Positions 25,987-35,130 of a stretch of DNA of 64,000 bases are shown here, piece after piece (position 1 is the stretch's first letter; each line of letters opens with the position of its first letter). The position numbers and the translations under genes were made by a program. This DNA comes from Croceibacterium mercuriale. Lineage in GTDB: Bacteria; Pseudomonadota; Alphaproteobacteria; Sphingomonadales; Sphingomonadaceae. The stretch spans positions 744,001-808,000 of the forward strand of contig NZ_JTDN01000002.1 in assembly GCF_000802385.1 (NCBI RefSeq), given 5' to 3'. The notes under the pieces are model-generated. The model was given only the letters and a program-made list of their open reading frames with translations, searched no databases and was not told the origin of the DNA.

Positions 25987-27251
25987 ACCACTGGCTGGTG
26001 GACAAGGCCGGACGCTACCTCGCGGCGGCGGTCGGGCCGATCGGGGTGGCGATCACCCATTTCGGGCTGGCGCTGGTGCTCCTGCGGCTGCTGCCGCCCG
26101 CCGCCTTCGGCACCTTTTCCGTCCTGCTGGTCGCCATCCAGCTGAGCTGGGGCATCTGGAGCGCGCTGCTGTGCGCTCCGCTGCCGGTGTTCCTGTCGCG
26201 CGGCGATGCGGCCGCGCGCGAAGCGGGGGAGGGGACGCTGTTGCGGCTGAACCTGCACGGGGCGATCATCGCGGTGCCGGTGTTCGCCGCACTGGGTCTC
26301 GCGCTGGACCTGCCGCGTTTCAGCGCCGCCTGCTTCGCGCTGTTCGGTGCGGTCGCGCTGCTGCGCTGGTTCGGGCGCGCCTTTGCCTACGTGCATGGCC
26401 GGCAGGCTCGCACGATGATGTCGGACCTGCTGTACAGCGTGGTCGTCATCGCCGTGCTGGCGCTGCTGGTGGCCGGGCTGGGGCGCGATGTCGAGCAATC
26501 CTGCTATCTGGCGCTGCTGGCCGGGGCCACGGCCGGGCTGCTGCCGTTCGGCCGGCACTATCTTGCCCGCATGGGCGGCTGGCGGCCGGCGGTGCTGCGC
26601 GAGTCCCTGCGGGAGTACCGCACGATCTGGCAGGGCCAGTCCCGCTGGGCGCTGCTGGGCGTGATGACGACGGAGGCGACCGCTAACGCCCATGTCTACA
26701 TCGTCACCGCCATCAGCGGTGCCGCCGCCTTTGCACCGATCGCCGCCAGTGCGCTGCTGCTGCGCCCGGTCAACGTGGCGCAGAATGCGCTAGCCGATTT
26801 CGAACGACCGATGCTGGCGCGCGCGATCGGCGCGGGCGAACTGGCGAGCATACCGCGTTCGCTGCTGGTGTTCCGGCTGGCGCTGATCGGCATCTGGCTG
26901 GGTACGATCGCGGTCGGGGCCGGGCTGTTCGTGTGGGCGCCGGATCTGCTGTTCCCGCCGGCCTACGACCTGGATTTCCTGATCGTCGCCGCATTGTTGT
27001 GGGCGGTGTTCGCGCTGCTGCGGCTGCTGCAGACGCCCGAAAGCGCCCTGCTGCAGGCCGCGGGCGAATTCCGTGACCTGGCCATGGCCAGCGTCTGGTC
27101 GGCGCTGGGCAGCGTGATCGCGGTCACCGGGCTGGTGCTGCTGGCCGGCACGCTGTGGTCGATCGGCGGCATCGTCGCCGGTGCGGTCGTCTATCTGTGG
27201 TGGACCTGGCGCTTCGCCCGCCGCTGGCTGCGAGCCGCGCCAACCGCCTGA
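25983..27251 (+). CDS. wzx: Polysaccharide flippase (Wzx-like, MOP superfamily)
   Basis: This 422-residue integral membrane protein has about 12 helices and charged turns (LLRLLPPAAFGTFSVLLVAIQ near the start), in the pattern of polysaccharide flippases. It should move the undecaprenyl-linked repeat unit across the inner membrane. Its ATG at 25983 overlaps the wzy stop, confirming the start. It ends immediately before the convergent acyltransferase stop, with no spacer. Confidence 0.82.
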   Translation: MNHWLVDKAGRYLAAAVGPIGVAITHFGLALVLLRLLPPAAFGTFSVLLVAIQLSWGIWSALLCAPLPVFLSRGDAAAREAGEGTLLRLNLHGAIIAVPVFAALGLALDLPRFSAACFALFGAVALLRWFGRAFAYVHGRQARTMMSDLLYSVVVIAVLALLVAGLGRDVEQSCYLALLAGATAGLLPFGRHYLARMGGWRPAVLRESLREYRTIWQGQSRWALLGVMTTEATANAHVYIVTAISGAAAFAPIAASALLLRPVNVAQNALADFERPMLARAIGAGELASIPRSLLVFRLALIGIWLGTIAVGAGLFVWAPDLLFPPAYDLDFLIVAALLWAVFALLRLLQTPESALLQAAGEFRDLAMASVWSALGSVIAVTGLVLLAGTLWSIGGIVAGAVVYLWWTWRFARRWLRAAPTA

Positions 27252-28358
27252 TCAGGCGACCACTGGCAGCGGCGGTCGCTTGCGCCCGGTCAGCGCCGCC
27301 AGCCGGCGGGTCAGCGGACGTTCCAGCCAGCGGAAGATCAGCCAGCCACCGACATTGCAGGCCACCAGCGCCAGCGCGACGAACAGCGCCGGCCCCGCGC
27401 GCATGGCCGCCAGCGGCGTCCGCTCCCACACGGCATACAGCACCATCAGCATCAGCGGGTGGAACAGATATGTGCTGTAGGATGCATCGCCCGCCGCCTC
27501 CGCCACCAGACCGGCGCGGGGGTAGCGATGGCCTGCATGGCTGGTGCACAGCCACGCCGACAGGCCGCCCGCCACCGCGAACAGCGCCTGCCACCACACC
27601 GGCATGGGAAAGCCGCCGCCAGCCGCCAGGAAGATGGCGATCGCCGCCCCCAGCACCGCGACGGTCCCCGCAACCGGATGGCGCACCTGATGCCACTGCG
27701 TCCGGCGCAGCTGCACCAGCCCGATCACCAGCCCGATGACGAACAGCAGCGTGATCGGATCGGACCAGAACGGCAGCGGGCTGGTGGGATCGCGATACGG
27801 TACCAGTGGCCACACCAGCGATCGCAGCGCGATCACCAGCGGAAAGAAGCCGAGCAGCACCGGCAGGCCGATCCGCCGCGGCAGCAGCAGTGTGGCGGTG
27901 AACAGCACGTAGAACAGCATCTCGTAATTCAGCGTCCAGCCCTGGCCGACGATCGGCCGGGCAGCCTCCATCCCCGTGCCGGCATAGGGGATGAACAACA
28001 GCGAGCGCACGACCATGTCCGCTGTCAGCGCCTCCCCCCGGGCGACCTGCGCCACCGCGAAGGGGATCGTCGCCAGCCAGTAGAGCGGCACCACGCGCAC
28101 CACCCGGCGCAGCGCGAACCGGCGCGCCGCCTCCGCCGACCCGAACTCGCGATCGGCACTGTGGATCATGATCAGCCCGCTGATGACGAAGAACACCGCC
28201 ACCCCCAGCCAGCCCAGCGCCCAGGCCAGCCGGTAGAACTCCTCGGGCAACAGACCGCGCCGGATCGGATATTCCACCGCATGCGTCGCCACCACCGCCG
28301 ATGCGGCGAGCCCGCGCAGGGTCTGCAGGTGAACCAATTTGGGCTTTGCCGGCACCAT
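27252..28358 (-). CDS. Acyltransferase 3 family membrane protein (OafA/ExoZ-like)
   Basis: This 368-residue protein has about 10 helices and the AT3 signature in the first helix: LQTLRGLAASAVVATHAVEY, whose R-x10-H pair is essential in the family. FFVISGLIMIHSADREF follows in the expected place. AT3 enzymes carry acetyl, succinyl or similar groups across the membrane to glycans. I chose the ATG at 28358 because AGGG precedes it. The gene is divergent from a second AT3 gene with only 43 bp between the starts. It probably adds an acyl decoration to the exopolysaccharide. Confidence 0.86.
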   Translation of the reverse strand: MVPAKPKLVHLQTLRGLAASAVVATHAVEYPIRRGLLPEEFYRLAWALGWLGVAVFFVISGLIMIHSADREFGSAEAARRFALRRVVRVVPLYWLATIPFAVAQVARGEALTADMVVRSLLFIPYAGTGMEAARPIVGQGWTLNYEMLFYVLFTATLLLPRRIGLPVLLGFFPLVIALRSLVWPLVPYRDPTSPLPFWSDPITLLFVIGLVIGLVQLRRTQWHQVRHPVAGTVAVLGAAIAIFLAAGGGFPMPVWWQALFAVAGGLSAWLCTSHAGHRYPRAGLVAEAAGDASYSTYLFHPLMLMVLYAVWERTPLAAMRAGPALFVALALVACNVGGWLIFRWLERPLTRRLAALTGRKRPPLPVVA

Positions 28359-28401
28359 ATTTCTACCCTGTCGCATGGCGTGTTGTTGTAGAAGCATCCG
28401 C

Positions 28402-29502
28402 ATGGCCACCGCACCCCGAACGAAGACCACGATCCTGTCCCTGCAGGTGATGCGCGCGCTCGCGGCGCTGGCCGTCGTCGCCTACCACGTCGGCATCATC
28501 ATGGCAGAGCCGAAATATGGCGCCATGGGGCAATTCGAACGGCCGACCGGGCTGGGCTGGCTGGGCGTGAACTTCTTCTTCGTGCTCAGCGGCTTCATCA
28601 TCTGCTTCGCCCATGCCCGCGACATCGGCCAGCCGCGCAAGCTCGGACCGTACCTGTGGCGGCGGTTCGCCCGCGTTTACCCGGCATACTGGGTGTTCCT
28701 GACCCTGTTCGTCGTCGCGGCACTGGCGGGCTTCGGCTATGTCAGCTTCTCCACCGACTGGCGCAACATGCTCACCGCCTACACGCTGGTGCGCTTCACC
28801 GACACGCCCACCCTGCCGCTGAAGGTTGCCTGGACGCTGGTGTTCGAGGTGTTCTTCTACGGGATGTTCGCGCTGCTGATCGTGAACCGCTGGCTGGGCA
28901 TCGCGGCCTTTGCCATCTGGGCGGCGGCGATCGTGTGGACATCCTTCATCGTCGGCACGACCACGATCAACCTGGCCAGCGCCTGGGCGGTGAACTTCCT
29001 GTTCGGTGCGCTCGCCTACTGGCTGTTCGTCCGCACGACCCCGCGATACGGCCTGCCCCTGCTGCTCGGGTCCGGGGCGGCGCTGGCGCTGCTGCTGGCC
29101 AGCCCGCTGTTCAATGCCGACATCGAGGCGCAGCAGGGCGCACCCGGCCCGCTGGTGCTGGTAGGATTGCTGATGATGGGCGTGATGCTGGGGGGCGCAA
29201 TGACCGAACGGCACCGGGGCTATGCCCCGTCGCGCCTGATGCTGCTGCTGGGGGAGGCGTCGTATTCGATCTACCTCGTCCATTCGGCCGTGATCTCTGC
29301 CATCTGCCTGATCCATGCCCGCCTGATGCCAGGCCTGCTGCCGCAACCGGTAATGTTCGGGGTCATCTTCGTGGGCAGCACCTGCGCGGGCGTGGCGGCG
29401 CATCTGCTGGTGGAGCGGCCGCTGGTGCAGCTCGCCCGGCGCCTGCCGGCGGGCCGCTGGGCTCAGCTGCCGCACGAATGGTTGCGGCGGCCGATCGTCT
29501 GA
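28402..29502 (+). CDS. Second acyltransferase 3 family membrane protein
   Basis: This 366-residue AT3 protein has LQVMRALAALAVVAYHVGI (R-x10-H pair) in helix 1, FFFVLSGFIICF in helix 2, and the family's EASYSIYLVHS near the last helices. Helix count is about 10. The ATG at 28402 gives a short basic N-tail. It is divergent from the other AT3 gene, and the two proteins are not close copies. Two acyltransferases suggest two kinds of decoration, or the same group on different sugars. The 153 bp that follow, up to the convergent GT4 gene, hold no feature I could recognise. Confidence 0.86.
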   Translation: MATAPRTKTTILSLQVMRALAALAVVAYHVGIIMAEPKYGAMGQFERPTGLGWLGVNFFFVLSGFIICFAHARDIGQPRKLGPYLWRRFARVYPAYWVFLTLFVVAALAGFGYVSFSTDWRNMLTAYTLVRFTDTPTLPLKVAWTLVFEVFFYGMFALLIVNRWLGIAAFAIWAAAIVWTSFIVGTTTINLASAWAVNFLFGALAYWLFVRTTPRYGLPLLLGSGAALALLLASPLFNADIEAQQGAPGPLVLVGLLMMGVMLGGAMTERHRGYAPSRLMLLLGEASYSIYLVHSAVISAICLIHARLMPGLLPQPVMFGVIFVGSTCAGVAAHLLVERPLVQLARRLPAGRWAQLPHEWLRRPIV

Positions 29503-29656
29503 TCGCCTGGGCTGCAGGTTCACCAGCGCGCAGCCACAAGCGCGACCACGCGCCCCACCCAGATGCCGGAAACGAGGCGGCCTCAGGCTACCGAACAGTC
29601 CGAGCCAAATGACCGGACCGGCTTCTACACCCGCCAAGGCATGATGCCCGACTGAT

Positions 29657-30721
29657 TTACGCGTTCACGGCCTGGTCTGTGGCGGTCTGCTGCAGCGCCT
29701 GCGCCAGTTGCGCCGCCGCCGCCTGCCAGCCCAGCGACTCGCGCACCCTTGCCGACTGTGCCTGGCCGCGCCGGCGCAGATCGTCCGCTTCAGCGGTCGC
29801 CAGGAAGGCCGCAGTCTGCGCGATATCGGCCGCCGGATCGACGATCAGTCCGTCGAACCGGCCCACGATGTTGCGTGCACCGGCGAGGTCCAGCGCGATC
29901 GGGAACATGCCGCAGGCCAGTGCCTCCAGCACGATCAGCGGATACGAATCGATCGTGGACAGATGCACCAGCACGTCGCTCACCCGCAGCCGCTCCATCA
30001 GTGCGGCGGGTTCGATCCAGCCGGTCAGGTGGACATGGGCCGCAAGGTCATGCGCGGCGATCAGCGCGCGCAACGCCACAAAGGTCGCCTCGTCCGCGCC
30101 GCCGGCGATCTCCAGCGTGAACGGCACGCCGCGATCCCGCAGGGCGGCAGCGACCTCGACCACCTTGAAGGTGCCCTTCTCGCGCGAAAGGCGGCTGGCA
30201 TGGAGCAGTCGCAGCGGGCCGGTCTGCGCGGCGCGGGGTACCGGGAGCAGCACTTCGGCCGGCAGGAAGGTGCTGACGGCGCTCTGCGGCACGCGCCCGG
30301 GCAGGGCGACTTCCTCTGCCTGGGTCGGTGCCAACAGCGCAATGCGTTGCGCCCGGCCCAGCAGGCTGCGGCTGAGCGCACGCAGGCGCGGATCGCGCTG
30401 GGAACGCCAGTTGCTACCCAGATGCGGCGTCACCATCACGCGCAGGCCGAGAGCGCGCGCGACAAGGATGTAGGCCAGATCCGGCAGGTTCACATATTGC
30501 AGCCACACCACGCCGTGGCCGCCCAGCCTGAAACGGGCCACACCGGCAATCCCGCCCAGCAGTTGGGACAGCGTGCGCGCCGAGAGATAGGCGGTGTAGG
30601 TGCCGGCATGGCGGACGCTCAGCGCGGGGAAATGGTCGGCCAGCGCCTGCACCGCACGGGTGCAGAACGTCTCCACCCCGCCGAAATGCCGGGGTGAGCC
30701 GCCAAGAACCAGGACTCTCAT
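29657..30721 (-). CDS. Glycosyltransferase family 4
   Basis: This 354-residue GT-B enzyme has GGSPRHFGGVETF at the N-terminus (acceptor domain). The donor domain carries LLHASRLSREKGTFKVVEVAAAL and SYPLIVLEALACGMFPIA, where the family glutamate lies in VLEALACG. It should add a sugar to the lipid-linked exopolysaccharide intermediate. The ATG at 30721 overlaps the stop of the WecG/TagA-type gene (ATGA), so the two transferases are made together and may act one after the other. Confidence 0.85.
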   Translation of the reverse strand: MRVLVLGGSPRHFGGVETFCTRAVQALADHFPALSVRHAGTYTAYLSARTLSQLLGGIAGVARFRLGGHGVVWLQYVNLPDLAYILVARALGLRVMVTPHLGSNWRSQRDPRLRALSRSLLGRAQRIALLAPTQAEEVALPGRVPQSAVSTFLPAEVLLPVPRAAQTGPLRLLHASRLSREKGTFKVVEVAAALRDRGVPFTLEIAGGADEATFVALRALIAAHDLAAHVHLTGWIEPAALMERLRVSDVLVHLSTIDSYPLIVLEALACGMFPIALDLAGARNIVGRFDGLIVDPAADIAQTAAFLATAEADDLRRRGQAQSARVRESLGWQAAAAQLAQALQQTATDQAVNA

Positions 30722-31659
30722 TCGCCGGTCGGTTCGGTCCAGCCGCGCGGGCCCGGCACCGGACCGGCGATCACCTGCCGCGCGCTGCGCTGCCGCAGCA
30801 CCGCCGCCAGGAAGGTGGCATTGCCCAGAAGGTAGCGGCTGGCCAGCCGGCGCGGCTCCTGCAGCAGGCGATAGGCCCATTCCAGCCGGAGATTGCGCAC
30901 CGTCACTGGCGCGCGGCTGACGCGGCCGGCAGCGAAATCGAGGAATGCGCCCACGCACAGGATCGGCGCGGCCAGCGCCTCATGGTTGCGCGCCGCCCAC
31001 AACTCCTGCCACGGATTGCCCATCGCCACGATCACCAGAGCCGCACCGGATGCAGCGATCTGCTGCAGCAGGAGGGGTTCGTCATGTGGCGTGAAATAGC
31101 CATGCTGCGTGCCGACCACCGTGATGCCATGGCGCTGTTCCAGCACCGTTGCCGCATCCTGCGCCACGCCGGGCCGACTGCCCAGCAGAAACACGGGCGT
31201 GCCGGCAGGCAGGGCATCCAGCAGTGCCGGGGTCAGGTCCGTGCCGTTCAGGTTTTCCGGGAAGCTGGCACCGTATAGCAGGCGGCTGGCGAGATCGACG
31301 CCGATGCCGTCATTGAACACGGTGGCGTGGCGCAGCGCCTCGCGCAGGTCGGCACGACTGTTGGCGAGGTTCGCGGTGTGAGCATTGCAGAAGGCGAACA
31401 TGCCCCCTTGCCGCCGGGTGACCTGGTCGACGATCAGCGCAACGGCCTGCGGGCCGGACAGTGCGGCCACGTTCACGCCCAGGATCTGGCGGACATCGGG
31501 CCCGGCACCGACCGGCGCGCGGTTGTCCGACACGGCAAGGGGGTAGGCCTGGGTTCGCCGGGCGCCTGTGTTCGCGCTGCCGCGCGGCGATGGCGGAGCG
31601 AAGTCGATACTTGCACGATGGCTGTGCGCCACGTCGGCAAATGGGATGTCACGGCGCAT
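30718..31659 (-). CDS. WecG/TagA/CpsF-family glycosyltransferase (GT26)
   Basis: This 313-residue enzyme of GT26 shows the conserved runs FCNAHTANLAN, FNDGIGVDLASRLLYG, VFLLGSRPGVAQ and VAMGNPWQELWAARN. Family members move ManNAc, ManNAcA or glucose to a lipid-linked acceptor at the inner membrane; GumM of the xanthan pathway is one example. The first 50 residues are a poorly conserved tail. The start at 31659 is supported by GGAGG five bases upstream. It is first in a two-gene unit with the GT4 at 29657. The 366 bp upstream are unusually rich in inverted repeats (described separately). Confidence 0.86.
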   Translation of the reverse strand: MRRDIPFADVAHSHRASIDFAPPSPRGSANTGARRTQAYPLAVSDNRAPVGAGPDVRQILGVNVAALSGPQAVALIVDQVTRRQGGMFAFCNAHTANLANSRADLREALRHATVFNDGIGVDLASRLLYGASFPENLNGTDLTPALLDALPAGTPVFLLGSRPGVAQDAATVLEQRHGITVVGTQHGYFTPHDEPLLLQQIAASGAALVIVAMGNPWQELWAARNHEALAAPILCVGAFLDFAAGRVSRAPVTVRNLRLEWAYRLLQEPRRLASRYLLGNATFLAAVLRQRSARQVIAGPVPGPRGWTEPTGE

Positions 31660-32025
31660 AGTGCCTCCGGCGACAAGTAAGGGTTAAGATAAAGTATTGC
31701 AGAAAGACTATCAGGTCTTTGAACGGCGATCACGGGGAACGTGATTAGATCGGGTTATGATCGCGTTGCTAGCAGATCATTGCAGCCGAGCAACGGCTCG
31801 GGCGAGCCGTTTCCACGATGTGCCATCACGGCACAAATCCAGACAGCCAGTGTCGAACACAAGACAAAGCGAAAGTGCATCATCGGCGTGGCGCAACTAG
31901 CCCTGCCCGGGCGCATGACCCCGCGGGCTCAAAGCCCGGTGCGTGGTCCCGATGATGAGGAAATTGGTTTCAGGCCAGACCGGATGGAAGGTCGTTGCCG
32001 GCCTGCCGTCCGTTCCGGAACCGGG
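31660..32025. promoter_or_regulatory. Palindrome-dense intergenic control region
   Basis: These 366 bases between the sugar transferase gene and the GT26 gene carry no gene. The half near the GT26 start is AT-rich compared with the flanks. Seven perfect inverted repeats lie in about 235 bp: AAAGAC-6-GTCTTT (31703-31720), ATCACG-5-CGTGAT (31729-31745), ATGATC-12-GATCAT (31757-31780, enclosing TGCTAGCA), CCGAGC-4-GCTCGG (31786-31801), ACGGCTCG-2-CGAGCCGT (31793-31810), GTGCC-5-GGCAC (31820-31834) and CGGGCT-3-AGCCCG (31924-31938). The fourth and fifth overlap and could be alternative hairpins. They may be operators or leader RNA structure for the minus-strand GT26/GT4 unit. Confidence 0.5.
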
Positions 32026-33432
32026 TCAGAATGCCCGGTCGTGCACCACCACCTTGGCGGTGGCGAAGATGATGCGGATGTCGCGCCAGATGCTCCAGCC
32101 CGCCAGATATTCCAAGTCCGCCTGCAGCCGACCCGTCAGATCGCTTTCCTTGTCGGTCGCGCCGCGAAAGCCGCGGATCTGCGCCAGGCCGGTAATGCCT
32201 GGACGCAGGCAGTGGCGCTGCCAGTAGCGGCGGTCCACCTGCCAGAACAGCTTGTTGCCCGCCTGGCTGCCCAGCGCATGGGGACGTGGGCCGACGATGC
32301 TCATGTCGCCCTGCAGCACGTTGATCAGCTGCGGCAGCTCGTCCAGACTGGTCTTGCGCAGGAAGGATCCGATGCGCGTGATGCGGTCGTCATCCTTGCT
32401 GGCCGACCGGTTGCCGTCGGCATCGGACTGCTCGACCTTCATGGATCGCAGCTTGTAGATGCGGAAGAACCGGTTGCCCTGACCCAGCCGCCGCTGGCGG
32501 AAGAACACCGGCCCGCCATCCTCCAGCTTGACCAGCAGCGCCGCCGCCAGCAGCACCGGGGACAACGCCAGCAGCGCCAGGCCCGATACCAGGATGTCGA
32601 ACATCCGCTTGGCCGCCCGGTCGCGCATGCCCAGCGGTCCGGTGGATACCAGGAGGGAGGAAACGTCCGCATTCTCGCGATGGACCACGCCAAGGGCGCC
32701 GATCTCGCGCACGATGCCACTGGTCACCTCGCCATGCACGCCCGAACCCTTCAGCACCATGGCCCAGGCCGCGCGCAGTTCGGGCGGGCAGTTCACCACC
32801 ACCTCGTCCATGTTGCGCAGGTACCGTGCCAGCCGGTCCAGCATGTGCGGGTCGTCCAGCACCGGCGAGAGCCCGTGCTCGTACGCGTCGATGCGATACG
32901 AATGCGGGATGGCGATGGGCGGGCCGCCGGCGTCGATCAGCAGCAGGTTCATGGGGCTGGGACCCCAGTGCTTGCGGATCCAGCGGGTCGTGAAGAAGCG
33001 CGTGGAGGACAGCACCAGCAGTGTGGAGCTCACCCCGCCGAACAGCACCAGACGGGAGAACGAGTCGGAGACCTTCACGAAATAGGCGATGAAGGTCAGC
33101 AGGACGGCGGCGATCAGCACGGCGGATGCCATGCGGCCGGCCGCCTGCTTCCAGTCGGTCAGCGTGATCAGCGAATAGGTGCCGTTGTGCAGCGCGATCG
33201 TCAGGTAGATGGGCAGCAGCAGATTGCCGACCAGCAGTTCCGCCGCATCGGGGACATGCCCGAACCACAGCAACGCCGTGCCGAAAAAGCACAGGACGAG
33301 CAGCGCGGAATCAAGCGCGATCTGCGTGCCGTAGACCTGCAGCCGCTTGCGTTCCAGCGAAGGGGCAAGACCACTTGGCGAAACACGGGGCAGCAGCCGC
33401 TCGCCTTCAATTCTGAATGCCGGTGCGTTCAT
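32026..33432 (-). CDS. Undecaprenyl-phosphate sugar phosphotransferase (initiating enzyme)
   Basis: This 468-residue polyprenyl glycosylphosphotransferase has four to five N-terminal helices (about residues 35-150), a soluble linker domain and a C-terminal bacterial sugar transferase domain. That domain is marked by [33 protein letters not shown] and [12 protein letters not shown]. It loads sugar-1-phosphate, in most relatives glucose-1-phosphate from UDP-glucose, onto undecaprenyl phosphate and so starts each repeat unit. galU at 42.2 kb can supply UDP-glucose. The ATG at 33432 is the only good start. It is the rightmost gene of the exopolysaccharide locus. Confidence 0.92.
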   Translation of the reverse strand: MNAPAFRIEGERLLPRVSPSGLAPSLERKRLQVYGTQIALDSALLVLCFFGTALLWFGHVPDAAELLVGNLLLPIYLTIALHNGTYSLITLTDWKQAAGRMASAVLIAAVLLTFIAYFVKVSDSFSRLVLFGGVSSTLLVLSSTRFFTTRWIRKHWGPSPMNLLLIDAGGPPIAIPHSYRIDAYEHGLSPVLDDPHMLDRLARYLRNMDEVVVNCPPELRAAWAMVLKGSGVHGEVTSGIVREIGALGVVHRENADVSSLLVSTGPLGMRDRAAKRMFDILVSGLALLALSPVLLAAALLVKLEDGGPVFFRQRRLGQGNRFFRIYKLRSMKVEQSDADGNRSASKDDDRITRIGSFLRKTSLDELPQLINVLQGDMSIVGPRPHALGSQAGNKLFWQVDRRYWQRHCLRPGITGLAQIRGFRGATDKESDLTGRLQADLEYLAGWSIWRDIRIIFATAKVVVHDRAF

Positions 33433-33565
33433 GGTGCCGTCCCATGCAGTTTGCTGACTATCGCGTCCCCGTCAGGGTTGCGGGCATAACGCAGGCGCTG
33501 CAACTTGGCCATCCGTTTGTGCGGTTGCGAACGAGCCTGTCCCTTAACGGGGCAGCGCCGCCCGA

Positions 33566-34615
33566 TCACCGCCGCGTGGAGGCAAAGCGGGTGATCTCCG
33601 CCAGATCCTGCGCCAGCAGCAGGGGTGCGGCCGCACTGTTGGCCAGCAGGGTGCGGTGCAGCCCGGCCAGCCGGCTGACCAGCCGGTCCAGCCGGCCCGC
33701 ATCCCAGCGCTGCATCTGCCGTTCCAGGTCGGCCCGGTCGCGCCAGAACACGCGCCGCGCGCGCTGCTCGTTCTCCAGCAGGTCGGCAATCCGCTGTCCG
33801 CCGCCGGCGGCGCGGGCGGTCAGCTGCGCCAGCTGCGCCGCGCGCCGCTCGATCGCCAGCAGCACGCCGACCGGGTTCAGCTCCAGTTCGGCCATGCGCG
33901 CCAGCTCCGCCGGGAGGCGCTGCGTGTCGCCACCCAGCACCGCGTTGACCAGCGGCATGAAGCCGTCCTCCTCCGTCCGCGCGCCGATCGCGTCCAGCGC
34001 CTCGCCATCTGCCAGCCGGGGCGCGAGCGGGGAGGCGTCGAGATAGAGCGCCAGCTTGTCCACTTCGGACTGGCACAGGCGCAGGTCCAGCGCAGCGCCG
34101 CGCGCGATCCGTTCCGCCAGTTCGGGCGACAGCTTCAGCCCGGCACCCGCGGCCATGCGCGCGACCTCCGCCGTCACGCTGCGCAGGTCGGGCGGGTAGA
34201 ACATCACCGCCAGTGCATCCTTGCGGGGGATCAGCAGCTTGGCGGTGCGGCTCTTGTCGCTGGCATTGGTGGCGACGATGATCACCGGGCAGGCGCCGTC
34301 GGCCTCCCCTCCATCGACCAGCGCCAGCAGGTTGGCGACCGCATCATGCGCCTCGTCCCCGCTACAGCGCACGCGGATGTAGCGGTCGGTCCCGAACAGG
34401 GAGGAGGAGCGCGCCTCGTCACCCAGCCGGACGGGATCGCTGCGCAGTTCGCCCCCGCTCAGCTCGACCCGCTCCCCCGCATGGGGCAGCAGCGCCACCA
34501 GCTTGTCGGCCGCGGCGGCGGCGCCGGCCTCGTCCTGGCCGCACAGGAAGCTGACGCGCATCGGGGCGCCGCCACGCTGCGCCAGTTGGAGGTAATCCTT
34601 GCCGGTGGCCTTCAC
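33566..34615 (-). CDS. holA: DNA polymerase III subunit delta
   Basis: This 349-residue protein is the clamp-loader subunit that opens the beta clamp. It shows the expected N-terminal AAA+-like fold without a working Walker A (FLCGQDEAGAAAAADKL) and the conserved SLFGTDRYIRV segment. The C-terminal collar region has LLAIERRAAQLAQL and LLANSAAAPLLLAQDLAEI. Gene order lptE-holA after leuS is common in alphaproteobacteria. It starts 7 bp after the lptE stop and belongs to the leuS-lptE-holA unit. Confidence 0.92.
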   Translation of the reverse strand: MKATGKDYLQLAQRGGAPMRVSFLCGQDEAGAAAAADKLVALLPHAGERVELSGGELRSDPVRLGDEARSSSLFGTDRYIRVRCSGDEAHDAVANLLALVDGGEADGACPVIIVATNASDKSRTAKLLIPRKDALAVMFYPPDLRSVTAEVARMAAGAGLKLSPELAERIARGAALDLRLCQSEVDKLALYLDASPLAPRLADGEALDAIGARTEEDGFMPLVNAVLGGDTQRLPAELARMAELELNPVGVLLAIERRAAQLAQLTARAAGGGQRIADLLENEQRARRVFWRDRADLERQMQRWDAGRLDRLVSRLAGLHRTLLANSAAAPLLLAQDLAEITRFASTRR

Positions 34616-34622
34616 TGGCGCC

Positions 34623-35120
34623 CTATTGGGTTCGGCGCAGGGTCAGCGCCAGCCGGGTGGCGATCTGGTCCGCCAGTTGCAGCGCCAGGCTCTCCTGCGC
34701 GGTCTGTTCGGCGGCGATGGTGGCGTACTCGCTGGACACCACGTCGATTCCGACGTCGGACCCGGCGGTCGCGTCGAGCACGATGGTCCCGCTCGCCAGA
34801 TCGATCAGCTGGTAACGGGCACGCAGGATGTAGCGTTCACGGCCCACCGTCTCGTTGGTGAGGACGCCAAGCCCCTGCAACTGCTCGTCCAGCAGCACGT
34901 CCAGCCGGTAGGCGGCGCCGCTGCCGGCACCCTCGGCGCCCTGGCCCAGCTCCTGCCGCAGCGCGTCGCGCACCAGCCAGCCGGCGCGCCCCTCGATCGG
35001 CGGGACGTCCACGGCGGCCAGACCGCGCGCGATCGCGCCGGAACCGCCGTTGCTGTACAGCGGCTGCAACCCGCAGGACGCGGTGCCGAGCGCGAGCAGC
35101 AGGACCGCGAGCGCCTTCAT
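34623..35120 (-). CDS. lptE: LPS-assembly lipoprotein LptE
   Basis: This 165-residue outer-membrane lipoprotein has the signal MKALAVLLLALGTASC ending in a lipobox cysteine. GLQPLYSNG directly after the cysteine is the hallmark of alphaproteobacterial LptE. It plugs the LptD barrel that inserts lipopolysaccharide. I chose the ATG at 35120, 10 bp after the leuS stop; an upstream in-frame ATG at 35138 would overlap leuS. Later segments VPPIEGRAGWLVRDALRQEL and AEQTAQESLALQLADQIATRL fit the family fold. Confidence 0.9.
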   Translation of the reverse strand: MKALAVLLLALGTASCGLQPLYSNGGSGAIARGLAAVDVPPIEGRAGWLVRDALRQELGQGAEGAGSGAAYRLDVLLDEQLQGLGVLTNETVGRERYILRARYQLIDLASGTIVLDATAGSDVGIDVVSSEYATIAAEQTAQESLALQLADQIATRLALTLRRTQ

Positions 35121-35130
35121 GCCGGCCCGG

